Shown one piece after another: positions 1 to 7,305 of a DNA stretch of 64,000 bases. The notes under the pieces are model-generated. The model searched no databases and was not told where the DNA came from. It saw only the letters and a list, made by a program, of their open reading frames with translations. Position numbers and translations under genes: made by a program. How positions within the stretch are numbered: the stretch's first letter is position 1; the number at the start of each line of letters is the position of its first letter. Origin of the DNA: an uncultured Lachnospiraceae bacterium (lineage in GTDB: Bacteria; Bacillota; Clostridia; Lachnospirales; Lachnospiraceae); contig CAIFEV010000002.1 of assembly GCA_903789615.1 (NCBI GenBank), positions 62,001-126,000 on the forward strand, in the 5' to 3' direction.

Positions 1-159
1 GACTGCCTGCTTGCCGTCGGCGGGGACGGAGACCCGATCAAAATCCATTTCCACACGGATGAGCCCTGGAAAGTGCTCGAGTACTGCCGCAGCCTCGGTG
101 AAATTTACGACATCGTCGTCGAGGACATGGTGAGACAGTCCAAAGGCCTTCACGGCTGA
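1..159 (+). CDS. DAK2/FakA-like protein, C-terminal end (partial)
   Basis: Open at the left edge; 52 residues and a stop are visible. The tail contains IKIHFHTDEPWKVLEY and then GEIYDIVVEDM, which resembles the end of the DAK2/YloV (FakA, fatty-acid kinase subunit) family, where a V/I-K-V/I-H-x-H-T segment is followed by a 'GKVLEYxxxxGE' helix and a final 'I-x-N/D-M' strand. In that family the protein binds nucleotide and phosphorylates a fatty acid carried by a DegV/FakB partner. Only the last domain is present, so the full architecture, including a possible DegV fusion, cannot be judged. A strong hairpin terminator follows 20 bases downstream, so this is the last gene of its transcript. Confidence 0.6.
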   Translation, partial: DCLLAVGGDGDPIKIHFHTDEPWKVLEYCRSLGEIYDIVVEDMVRQSKGLHG

Positions 160-181
160 AATACTGCTTCCTGCTGTTTTT

Positions 182-238
182 TCCGCTGCCCTGATGCACG
201 TGTTTTTCTTTCGTGCATCAGGGCAGCGGAGCTTTTTG
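182..238 (+). terminator. Intrinsic terminator after the DAK2-like gene
   Basis: A perfect 19-bp stem (182-200 with 212-230, arm sequence tccgctgccctgatgcacg) closes an 11-nt T-rich loop and is followed by gctttttg. The T run lies on the plus-strand side, so it terminates the leftmost gene. On the minus strand the hairpin is followed by A residues and would be a poor terminator for the convergent GNAT gene. Confidence 0.85.
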
Positions 239-254
239 CATGTACCGGTTCCTT

Positions 255-746
255 TTACACCGCGTGGTAGAAAAGAAGAATATCCTCATAGGATCCGTCC
301 GGCATATGGAATCCCTCCGGCACAACGCCGATCCTCTTGAACCCAAGGCGTTCATACAGATGGATGGCATGGGTGTTGGCGGCTACGACCGCATTGAACT
401 GCAGGATCCGGAATCCGTTCTCACGGGCTTTTACCAGGCAGTCCTTCACCAGCTTTTCCCCGATATGTTCTCCGCGGATATCCCTTCGCACCGCGTAAGA
501 GGCATTACAGATATGCCCGCAGCGCCCGACATTATTCGGGTGAAGAATGTACATCCCGACAATATCTCCGCTGTCGTTGTCCCCGGCAACACCGGTATAC
601 GTCTGCTGGCTGAAAAATGCATTCGCATTCTCTTCTGTAAGAGGTTCCATCTGCGGAAAGGCCACTCCGTCCTCCACAACCTGGTTCCATATCTTCATCA
701 CCGCATCCGCATCGGCTTTTGTATATTCTCTGATCTTAATATCCAT
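255..746 (-). CDS. GNAT family N-acetyltransferase
   Basis: A 163-aa protein of the usual single-domain GNAT length. It starts with a typical IREYTKADADAVMKIWNQ first helix, has the acetyl-CoA pyrophosphate loop around residues 86-97 (RRDIRGEHIGEKL), and ends with a beta6-beta7 segment containing NTHAIHLYERLGFKRIG, the classic GNAT 'Y-x-x-x-G-F' motif near residue 132. It should transfer an acyl group from CoA to an amine; the substrate cannot be inferred. The start is supported by GAAGG nine bases upstream. It lies 15 bases downstream of the ACT-domain gene and is probably co-transcribed with it. Confidence 0.88.
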   Translation of the reverse strand: MDIKIREYTKADADAVMKIWNQVVEDGVAFPQMEPLTEENANAFFSQQTYTGVAGDNDSGDIVGMYILHPNNVGRCGHICNASYAVRRDIRGEHIGEKLVKDCLVKARENGFRILQFNAVVAANTHAIHLYERLGFKRIGVVPEGFHMPDGSYEDILLFYHAV

Positions 747-761
747 AATCTGCCTTCAAAA

Positions 762-1130
762 TCACCGCTGAATCTCATAACCGGCTTTGCTTAGCACATC
801 AAGCGCTTTTTCAAAGTTCTCTTCTTTCGTCAGAATATAATCTGTATTGTATGTTGAGACAGCAAAAATTCCTATTTTATTCTCAGCAAGAAGTCCTGAT
901 ATCTCTGACAATATACCGATCAGCGAAAAGTCCAGAGCCCCTTCAATTCTGAATGCCTTCCATCCGTCATCGCGAATCATAGCGTTAGAAGGCACATCCT
1001 CTACGCGGCACACCAGCGAATTTTCTTCATCCGTTTTCCCAATAAAAGAAAACGGTGCATTGAGATCCACTTGTGAATAATCTGCAACTTTGCAAACCGA
1101 AAAGACCGCGTCAATTATCTTTAGTTTCAT
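762..1130 (-). CDS. ACT domain-containing protein
   Basis: A 122-aa protein. The C-terminal half (about residues 64-122, beginning DFSLIGILSEISGLLAENKIG) has the beta-alpha-beta pattern of an ACT domain of the type seen in COG3603-like and CASTOR/aspartokinase-type stand-alone ACT proteins, which usually sense an amino acid. The N-terminal half (with a WKAFRIEG segment just before the ACT part) looks like the companion ACT-like half of that family. No catalytic residues are evident, so a ligand-binding or regulatory role is inferred. A perfect AGGAGG precedes the ATG by five bases. It heads a two-gene unit with the GNAT gene. Confidence 0.8.
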   Translation of the reverse strand: MKLKIIDAVFSVCKVADYSQVDLNAPFSFIGKTDEENSLVCRVEDVPSNAMIRDDGWKAFRIEGALDFSLIGILSEISGLLAENKIGIFAVSTYNTDYILTKEENFEKALDVLSKAGYEIQR

Positions 1131-1254
1131 TGTCGCCTCCTGTTATTCTTGATTTATCATATGCCATTTTGCCGGTAAAAAGAAGTATCCGTACTATCTC
1201 TCCGGCGATCATCGGCAACGCGGATCAAATCAGCCAGATTTTTTTTCAGGGGCC

Positions 1255-1294
1255 GGGTCAAAAAAAGAACCGCTGCATTTTCACAGCGGTTCTT
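1255..1294 (-). terminator. Terminator of the radical SAM gene
   Basis: On the minus strand a 10-bp perfect stem (1284-1293 with 1266-1275; arm agaaccgctg) with an 8-nt loop is followed by seven T residues (A run 1260-1266 on the plus strand). It lies about 40 bases after the radical SAM stop codon and separates it from the ACT/GNAT pair. Confidence 0.88.
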
Positions 1295-1334
1295 CCCTTG
1301 GTTCTTATACAGTTCCCTTACCACAGGCGGCAGA

Positions 1335-2801
1335 TTACTTTTCCGCCTCTTCCGGTTTCTCGAATGCCGCGAGTTCCGGATGCTCACGATGAAGCTTCGT
1401 GTAGTTCTCATACGTCGGCTTCTTGTGCGTCTCGCCCGCCCAGATCTCTGCTGCCATCGGCTTCCACTTCTCGGCGTAATCGTCGCACTTCTCACAGAGT
1501 TCCTCAACGGACTCCGGAGCTTCCTCATTGGTCTGGTGCGCGCCGGACTCCTTCACCATCTTGCGAAGCAGCTGCGGGTTCTCAAGCATCGGGCACGGAC
1601 GCAGATGGTTGCGGTTGAACGGCTGGCCCTCGTGGTACTCCATGAACAGCGGGCTCTGCAGAATCTCCAGGACGCTCTTGTCGTGGATGTTCGCGTTCGA
1701 GAAATGAATGAACACGCACGGCTCCGCGTCACCGCTGGAATTGATATGGAAATAGTTTCTTCCTCCGGCAATGCATCCGCCGACGTACTCGCCGTCGTTC
1801 TGGAAATCCATCGGATAGAACTGGATATCGCTCTTGTTGCTGCGGATGTAGCGGATGCGGTCGATCATGTACTTTCTCTGCTCCGGAGACGGCATCAGAG
1901 ACGGCACGGCGTTCTGGCCGACCGGCATGTAGTGGAAATAGAAACCGAACTTCGCGCCCTTTTCCTCCAGCAGATGGAAGAAGTCGTCGCTCGTGACAGC
2001 CTCGATGTTCTTGCTCGTATAGCAGATGGAGGTTCCGAACAGAATGCCGTATTTCTTCAGCAGATCCATCGCATGCATAACCGCTGCGTAGTGCCCTTCG
2101 CCGCGGCGCGCGTCGTTTGTATCCGGCGTACCCTCGATGGAAAGGAAGAACGTCATGTTGCCGAGACGCACCAGTTCCTTGCAGAGATCCTCGTCGATCA
2201 GCGTCGAGTTGGAAAATGCGGCGAAATAGCAATCATGATGCTTCTCAATGAGACGCAGCACATCCTTCTTGCGCACCATCGGCTCGCCGCCCGTCATCAG
2301 ATACAGGTAGACACCAAGCTTCTTGCCTTCGGTGACGATCTTGTCCATGTCCTCGAAGGTCAGGTTGTTCTTGTGGCCGTATGTGCCGGACCAGCAGCCA
2401 ACGCAGTGCATGTTGCAGGCGGAGGTCGGATCGAACAGAATCAGCCACGGAATATTGCAGTTGTACTTCTCGCGGTTCTCGCGGATGGTCTTTGTTCCGC
2501 GAAGAAATGCCTCATAGCCGAGGTTCAGAAGGGTCATCTTTGCGAAGTTCGGATTGATCTCATCAATCGTCTTGTTGATGAACTTCATCCAGCGGTTGTC
2601 CGGATCCTGAATGGCAGCCTTTACCTTCGCAACCTTCTCCGGTGTAAACGCCTTGCCGAAAAACTTCTGTGCAAGACCGACCATGCTCATATATGTTTTG
2701 GTTCTGTCTTCGGAATTCTTAAGATTCTTGATAAGCCCGTCTATCATCACGCCCACAGCCTGTCTCTCGGCGGCGTGCTTGACTTCTGCAATTGATGGCA
2801 T
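1335..2801 (-). CDS. Radical SAM protein with SPASM-like C-terminal region
   Basis: A 488-aa protein. The radical SAM cluster motif CxxxCxxC is at Cys129, Cys133 and Cys136 (SACNMHCVGCW), followed by a glycine-rich SAM-binding strand (YLMTGGEP, about residues 168-175). The C-terminal third carries further cysteines (GGCIAGG, AEPCVF, RPCPML and CEKC) resembling a SPASM/twitch auxiliary Fe-S region. Such enzymes cleave SAM to start radical chemistry, often maturing peptides or modifying cofactors. About 110 residues precede the radical SAM barrel, which is longer than usual. It is a single-gene unit with its own terminator and a GGAGGG ribosome site seven bases before the ATG. No precursor-peptide gene is visible nearby, so the substrate is unknown. 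Confidence 0.85.
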   Translation of the reverse strand: MPSIAEVKHAAERQAVGVMIDGLIKNLKNSEDRTKTYMSMVGLAQKFFGKAFTPEKVAKVKAAIQDPDNRWMKFINKTIDEINPNFAKMTLLNLGYEAFLRGTKTIRENREKYNCNIPWLILFDPTSACNMHCVGCWSGTYGHKNNLTFEDMDKIVTEGKKLGVYLYLMTGGEPMVRKKDVLRLIEKHHDCYFAAFSNSTLIDEDLCKELVRLGNMTFFLSIEGTPDTNDARRGEGHYAAVMHAMDLLKKYGILFGTSICYTSKNIEAVTSDDFFHLLEEKGAKFGFYFHYMPVGQNAVPSLMPSPEQRKYMIDRIRYIRSNKSDIQFYPMDFQNDGEYVGGCIAGGRNYFHINSSGDAEPCVFIHFSNANIHDKSVLEILQSPLFMEYHEGQPFNRNHLRPCPMLENPQLLRKMVKESGAHQTNEEAPESVEELCEKCDDYAEKWKPMAAEIWAGETHKKPTYENYTKLHREHPELAAFEKPEEAEK

Positions 2802-2860
2802 GTTATCCCTCCGTATAGATTAATCATCCAGTACTTTAGCACAGATGCTCACTTTTTGTC

Positions 2861-2866
2861 ATTATA
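2861..2866 (-). promoter_or_regulatory. Candidate -10 element for the radical SAM gene
   Basis: On the minus strand a consensus TATAAT occurs about 60 bases before the radical SAM start codon. No good -35 hexamer is visible at 16-18 bases, so this is tentative. Confidence 0.35.
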
Positions 2867-2903
2867 CATATTCCCGGAATTGTCCTCGGACAGGAACAAA
2901 TAG

Positions 2904-2931
2904 GCCGCCGCGTCATAAAGAGCGCGGCGGC
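2904..2931 (-). terminator. Hairpin after the met/amidohydrolase operon
   Basis: A perfect 9-bp GC stem (gccgccgcg at 2904-2912 with cgcggcggc at 2923-2931) lies about 45 bases beyond the stop of the M20 gene. It is the only candidate terminator for the operon. The T tract after it on the minus strand is weak (ctattt), so termination may be incomplete. Confidence 0.55.
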
Positions 2932-2976
2932 TTTTCATATTCCCTGATGTCCTTCTTACTTTGTATCTTTTCCCGC

Positions 2977-4170
2977 TTAAAACGTCCCGTTCAGGTAGTC
3001 GATCGCGTACGCGGCATAGGTTTCGGCCGCGATCACAACGGCATCCTCGTCGATGTCGAAGTGGGAATCGTGATGTGCGCAGGTAGTGTCCGGCTTCTCT
3101 TCATTTCTCGTGCCGACGTAGGCGTAGCACCCCGGGACGCGCAGATTGTACTCGGCGAAATCGTCTCCGCCCAGCGACGGTCTGCGGTCCGTGACGACGT
3201 TCTCCTGTCCGATGAGATGAGCAAGTGTAGCCTGAACTTCTTTTGTTGACTCCGGATCGTTGATGAGCGGTGAAGTGTTGTCCTCAAACTTGATCTCGGC
3301 CTTGCCGCCGTAAACTGCGGCGACTTTCTCGGCCAGGTCTGTCAGCATCCGGCGGACTTTTTTGCGGGTTTCCTGGCTGAACACGCGGATGGTACCCTCG
3401 ATGTCGGCCTTCTCGGCCACCACATTATAGGCGTTTCCGGCCGTGATCTTGCCGATGCCCACCAGAACATTTTCCATGGGGTCGGTGCGGCGGGTGATGA
3501 GCGCCTGCGCCGCCACGACAATCTGTGCGGCGATATAGGCAGCATCGACGCCAATCTGCGGCGTAGACACGTGAACGCCCTTGCCGGTCACATGGATGTT
3601 GAACCAGTCCACGGAGGCGTTGTTGGGACCGGGAACCGCGGCAACCTTGCCGACCGGGATGTCCGATGCGGCATGCAGGCCGAAGCTGCGGTCACATCCG
3701 TCGATATCGCCCTCACCCACGATAATGTGAGCACCGTACCCGATCTCCTCGCCCGGCTGGAACGTGACACGAACCGTGCCGCCGAAGCTGTCGCGGTTTT
3801 TCACGAGAAGCCGGCACGCTTCGATGAGCGCGGAGCAGTGCATGTCGTGGCCGCAGGCATGCATGACGCCCGCATTCTGTGACTTGTAGGCACACTCGTG
3901 CATCTCCTGAACCGGCAGCGCGTCGATGTCCGCGCGCAGCACAATGGTTTTGTCTCCCGGCAGACTTCCTTTAATTTCTGTCAGCACACCGGTTTTTGCG
4001 ATCCGTTTTGTCGTCAGTCCGAGCTTGTGGAGTTCTTCCTCGATTTTTTCCTGCGTGTGGAACTCCTTTGCGGAAAGTTCCGGATGCATGTGGAAAAACT
4101 TACGAAGACCGACCGCGTAGTCGCGGTCGTCTTCTGCCTGCTGACGAATTATCTCATCCGTCCTGCTCAT
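2977..4170 (-). CDS. M20 family amidohydrolase/peptidase
   Basis: A 397-aa protein of normal M20D length. It carries the family metal-binding landmarks: LRADIDALPVQE (about 77-88), HACGHDMH (about 104-111), QPGEEIGYGAH (about 138-148) and a C-terminal SLGGDDFAEY (about 335-344). Members of this clade hydrolyse N-acyl amino acids or amino-acid conjugates in the cytoplasm using two metal ions. It begins six bases after the metQ stop, so it belongs to the methionine importer operon. By context it may release methionine or another sulfur amino acid from an imported N-acyl or conjugated form, but this is inference. The start codon lies in the metQ/M20 junction and no earlier start is possible without overlapping metQ. 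Confidence 0.88.
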   Translation of the reverse strand: MSRTDEIIRQQAEDDRDYAVGLRKFFHMHPELSAKEFHTQEKIEEELHKLGLTTKRIAKTGVLTEIKGSLPGDKTIVLRADIDALPVQEMHECAYKSQNAGVMHACGHDMHCSALIEACRLLVKNRDSFGGTVRVTFQPGEEIGYGAHIIVGEGDIDGCDRSFGLHAASDIPVGKVAAVPGPNNASVDWFNIHVTGKGVHVSTPQIGVDAAYIAAQIVVAAQALITRRTDPMENVLVGIGKITAGNAYNVVAEKADIEGTIRVFSQETRKKVRRMLTDLAEKVAAVYGGKAEIKFEDNTSPLINDPESTKEVQATLAHLIGQENVVTDRRPSLGGDDFAEYNLRVPGCYAYVGTRNEEKPDTTCAHHDSHFDIDEDAVVIAAETYAAYAIDYLNGTF

Positions 4171-4176
4171 ATTGTT

Positions 4177-5151
4177 TTAAGCCTTCTTTCCTGCCAGAGT
4201 CTTGAGATCGTCAAGGCTCGATACTTTGTGCGAATACAGGGAGAGCGGTGCCATCAGCGTGTCGCCGATGGATTCGATCGCGTAGCCCTGGGTCTTCACT
4301 TCATTGTCCAGATATGCCTTGTGCTGGAAGGAGTTCAGATCGATTTCGCCTGAGTTCAGCGCTTCATTCGGAAGATTGTACGCATCGAACTCAACCAGCT
4401 CGATGTAGATGTTGGCATTTTCGTCATCAAGAACCTTCTGAACTGCTTTCCAGTGATCGTTGGAAGAACCGCACACGCCGACCTTCACAACGGTCTTGCC
4501 GCTCTTGTCGGACTGGTAAGCGTCAACCTCCGCGGTGTTGTCTTCCTGCTTGGAGGAATCATATGCGGAGAAGGACGGGATGAATGCCTCGCTGTACTTC
4601 GCGACGATGTAGTCGCCGACATACTGGCTCTGGAAGGCCTCAACGACCTTCTTGTATGTCTCGTTGTTCTTGTCGGCCGAACGCGCCACGATGACGTTTA
4701 CATACGGATTCTCAGCGCTGCCGGAGTCCTGCTTCTCGACGATCAGAGCATCCTTACTCGGAACCAGCCCCTGCGGGATTGCATACGTTCCGTTGATGAC
4801 ACATGCGCCGTAGTCATCCAGTGTGGACGGAAGAGTGTTGGCCTGAGCCGGAACAACTTCAATGTTGTACAGGTACTTTGTGATATCCTTCGTCTCCGGT
4901 GTGTAGCCGGCCGCCGGATCTACCTCGATGAATCCCGCTGCCTCGAGCAGCTTAATGGCACGTCCGCCGTTGGTCGCGTCGTCCGGTATTCCGATCTTGA
5001 CTGCTTCACCGCTGGATTTTGCAGCTGCCTTGTTTGTGGCCGCAGCCGATGTCGTGCTGCCTGCTGCACCTGTGCTGCCGCACCCTGCCAGAACACCTGC
5101 TGAAAGAATGGCAGCTGCCGCCGCCGATGCAAATCTGTTGAAATTCCTCAT
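4177..5151 (-). CDS. metQ: Methionine ABC transporter substrate-binding lipoprotein, circularly permuted
   Basis: A 324-aa lipoprotein of the NlpA/MetQ family. The signal peptide ends in LAGC with lipidated Cys24. The family's two lobes are in reversed order. Residues 51-195 (beginning VKIGIPDDATNGGRA, then LDDYGACVINGTYA and PYVNVIVAR) match the second half of ordinary MetQ. Residues 222-324 (VKVGVCGSS, PNEALNSGEIDLNSFQHKAY, YSHKVSSLDDL) match the first half. The break lies exactly between the 'SLDDLKTLAGKKA' strand, now the C-terminus, and the 'IPDDATNGGRA' strand, now the mature N-terminus; a 26-residue linker joins the old termini. Length and ligand-site motifs look intact and metN/metI are adjacent, so it is probably functional. 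See finding. Confidence 0.9.
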   Translation of the reverse strand: MRNFNRFASAAAAAILSAGVLAGCGSTGAAGSTTSAAATNKAAAKSSGEAVKIGIPDDATNGGRAIKLLEAAGFIEVDPAAGYTPETKDITKYLYNIEVVPAQANTLPSTLDDYGACVINGTYAIPQGLVPSKDALIVEKQDSGSAENPYVNVIVARSADKNNETYKKVVEAFQSQYVGDYIVAKYSEAFIPSFSAYDSSKQEDNTAEVDAYQSDKSGKTVVKVGVCGSSNDHWKAVQKVLDDENANIYIELVEFDAYNLPNEALNSGEIDLNSFQHKAYLDNEVKTQGYAIESIGDTLMAPLSLYSHKVSSLDDLKTLAGKKA

Positions 5152-5217
5152 TTTGTTTCCTCCCTTTCTTCCCGGCCGAAATCTTTAAGAGCCGGCCGGC
5201 GCCCTCCTCTAAAAAAA

Positions 5218-5922
5218 TCAGAGTGTTACCTTTTTTGCGAATATTTTCCGATTCGTCGTCCTCCTCGCCAGCAGGTTCCCGACTGTCTGCAGAACCGTGA
5301 CGAAGATCAGAAGAATCACTACGCACACATTGACCACATCCTGGTGGTGCAGGTTCTGGCCGTAGTTGATGGCGAAGCTGCCGATACCGCCGGCACCGAC
5401 CGCACCCGCCATCGTGGTGAGTCCGACGATGCTGATCGACGTGATTGTGATCGCTCTCCAGAGATCCGGAACGGCCTCGGCCAGATACACGCGGAAGATG
5501 ATGTCCGGAACGGAGCATCCCATCGCGCGTGCGGCTTCGATCTTTCCCGGATCGACGCTTGCCAGAACCGACTCAACCTGTCTCGTGAAGAACGGCGTCG
5601 CGCCGAATACCAGAGGCACGATGGCGCCCGTCACGCCAATTGACGTCCCGACAAGAAGTCTTGTGAACGGGATCAGGAAGATCAGCAGAATGACAAAGGG
5701 GATCGCCCGGAAGAAGTTCGTGACAACCGTCACGATGTAGTAGACCGCCTTGTTCGGGGCGATGCCGTCGCTCTTTGTGACGATGAGCAGGATCCCGAAG
5801 AAGAATCCGAAGATCAGAGTGAAGATTCCGGAGATCAGAAACATCTGGAGTGTCGCGGCGACAGCAGTCTGAAGTTTGTCCGTGTACTCCATCACATTGG
5901 GCATGAGTGCCTGAAGATTCAT
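5218..5922 (-). CDS. metI: Methionine ABC transporter permease MetI
   Basis: A 234-aa membrane protein with five predicted helices, of usual MetI length. The cytoplasmic EAA loop that docks on the ATPase is visible as EAARAMGCSVPDIIFRVYL (about residues 117-135). A conserved NFFRAIPFVILL segment lies near residue 70. It forms the homodimeric channel of the methionine importer at the membrane. Its ATG overlaps the metN stop (ATGA, 5919-5922), indicating translational coupling. metQ follows after a 66-base gap. Confidence 0.93.
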   Translation of the reverse strand: MNLQALMPNVMEYTDKLQTAVAATLQMFLISGIFTLIFGFFFGILLIVTKSDGIAPNKAVYYIVTVVTNFFRAIPFVILLIFLIPFTRLLVGTSIGVTGAIVPLVFGATPFFTRQVESVLASVDPGKIEAARAMGCSVPDIIFRVYLAEAVPDLWRAITITSISIVGLTTMAGAVGAGGIGSFAINYGQNLHHQDVVNVCVVILLIFVTVLQTVGNLLARRTTNRKIFAKKVTL

Positions 5923-7040
5923 TGCTCTTCCTCCTTTCTCACATCCTCATCGGTGACTTCCTCGACCCTTACACCGCTGTCCTTAAGTATTTTCACCGCG
6001 GCGGCCGTCTGTTCCTTTGTGCCCTTGATCATGACGATCATGCTGCCGAGAGGCTTTTCCTCGAGAAGATCGATATTAGCCAGAACGATGTTGACCCGGC
6101 AGCCCGTCTTTTTGGCAGTTTCCGTGATAAGCGCCTCATCGGCACACGGCCCGGCAAAGACAAGCCGCACCAGCACATCGCCGGGTTCTGTTTTTTTCAC
6201 AAGCGGCGAGCCGCCTGCAAAGAGCTTGTCAATCCGTTTGAGTCCGCTGGAGCTCTCGACGAAGCTCGTCGCGATGTCGGACTTCGGAAGATTGAAGACG
6301 TCGTAGACATGACCGGTTTCGACGATTTCACCATTTTCCATGACGGCGACTTCGTTGCAGATTTCCTTGATGACGGCCATCTCGTGCGTGATAAGGACGA
6401 TGGTCAGCCCCAGCTTGCGGTTCAGCTCCTTCAGGAGCTTCAGAATCGACTCGGTGACGTCCGGATCCAGCGCGCTCGTCGCCTCATCCGACAGCAGAAT
6501 CTTCGGATCATTGGCGAGTGCTCTCGCGATCGCGACTCTCTGCTTCTGTCCGCCGGAAAGCTCGCCCGGATACGAGTTTGCCTTCTCGGTGAGCCCGACC
6601 ATCTTGAGCAGCTGCGCGACCTTCGCGCGGATTTCTTCCTTTGACTTGCCGCTCTTCTTCAGCGGAAACGCGACGTTGTCATACACCGTGCTGCGGTCGA
6701 GCAGATTGAAATGCTGGAAGATCATGCCGATGCTCTTTCGGAGATTCTGCAGATCCTTTTCGGTCAGAGGCCGCTTTCCGCTTCCGTCTGCCGGCTCAAA
6801 ATCCGCCCTTTTCTTCCCCGGTTCCATCGTCACGGTGCCAAATCCGTCGATTGTAAGAGTTCCGCTCTCCGGCATCTCGAGCAGGTTGATGCAGCGCACC
6901 AGCGTCGACTTTCCGGCGCCCGAGTACCCGATCACCCCGTAGATCTCGCCCTCCCCGATGGAAAGCGTCGCATTTTTCACCGCATGGACTGTCGCATCCT
7001 TCGTGACAAATGTTTTGTTGATGTTCTTTAATTCAATCAT
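5919..7040 (-). CDS. metN: Methionine ABC transporter ATP-binding protein MetN
   Basis: A 373-aa ABC ATPase. Walker A is GYSGAGKST (residues 39-47), the signature is LSGGQKQR, and Walker B is KILLSDEAT, with the switch His in LITHEM. After the ATPase there is a C-terminal NIL domain (about residues 280-355, starting VRLVFAGPCADEALI). NIL is the methionine-binding regulatory domain that inhibits MetNI when cytoplasmic methionine is high, so post-translational feedback is likely. It is the first gene of metN-metI-metQ-M20. A roughly 20-residue extension around 'PGKKRADFEPADGSGKRPLTEKD' sits inside the helical region and is slightly longer than usual. Confidence 0.94.
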   Translation of the reverse strand: MIELKNINKTFVTKDATVHAVKNATLSIGEGEIYGVIGYSGAGKSTLVRCINLLEMPESGTLTIDGFGTVTMEPGKKRADFEPADGSGKRPLTEKDLQNLRKSIGMIFQHFNLLDRSTVYDNVAFPLKKSGKSKEEIRAKVAQLLKMVGLTEKANSYPGELSGGQKQRVAIARALANDPKILLSDEATSALDPDVTESILKLLKELNRKLGLTIVLITHEMAVIKEICNEVAVMENGEIVETGHVYDVFNLPKSDIATSFVESSSGLKRIDKLFAGGSPLVKKTEPGDVLVRLVFAGPCADEALITETAKKTGCRVNIVLANIDLLEEKPLGSMIVMIKGTKEQTAAAVKILKDSGVRVEEVTDEDVRKEEEQ

Positions 7041-7079
7041 GTAAGAATCGGACCTTTCTTATCCCTGCGGATGTTCCTT

Positions 7080-7109
7080 ATACTACCATCCCGGTTTTCA
7101 CTTGTGAAA
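7080..7109 (-). promoter_or_regulatory. Candidate metN promoter with overlapping palindrome
   Basis: On the minus strand TTCACA (7103-7108) and TAGTAT (7080-7085) are spaced by 17 bases, about 40 bases before metN. The -35 lies inside a perfect inverted repeat TTTCAC-AA-GTGAAA (7096-7109), a plausible repressor site. I looked in this leader for SAM-riboswitch or T-box landmarks and saw none. Confidence 0.5.
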
Positions 7110-7211
7110 TTCCAAAAAACAGGTGCCCGCTATAGCCGCGCTCTATATCTGATACCGGCAAAAGCGGGGCTTCGCTAAAAGTCCCGGATGCCCGTTACTT
7201 CGCATGGCAGA

Positions 7212-7265
7212 GAAAAAGCCCTGAGGGCGGCGGATTCCTGATGAACCCGGCCGGCCTTCAGGGCC
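7212..7265 (-). terminator. Terminator of tuf
   Basis: On the minus strand gccctga...tcagggc (7258-7264 with 7218-7224), extended by further GC pairs, closes a large loop and is followed by five T residues. It lies about 40 bases past the tuf stop. Confidence 0.75.
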
Positions 7266-7305
7266 ACCTGTGAAACTCGTATTGACTTTACGTTCCCGAT
7301 CCGAA

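Noticed and set aside
7041-7305. SAM riboswitch or T-box leader upstream of metN.
   Set aside because: None of the conserved core segments of these RNAs could be found on the minus strand. Only a promoter, a palindrome and the tuf terminator are recognisable.
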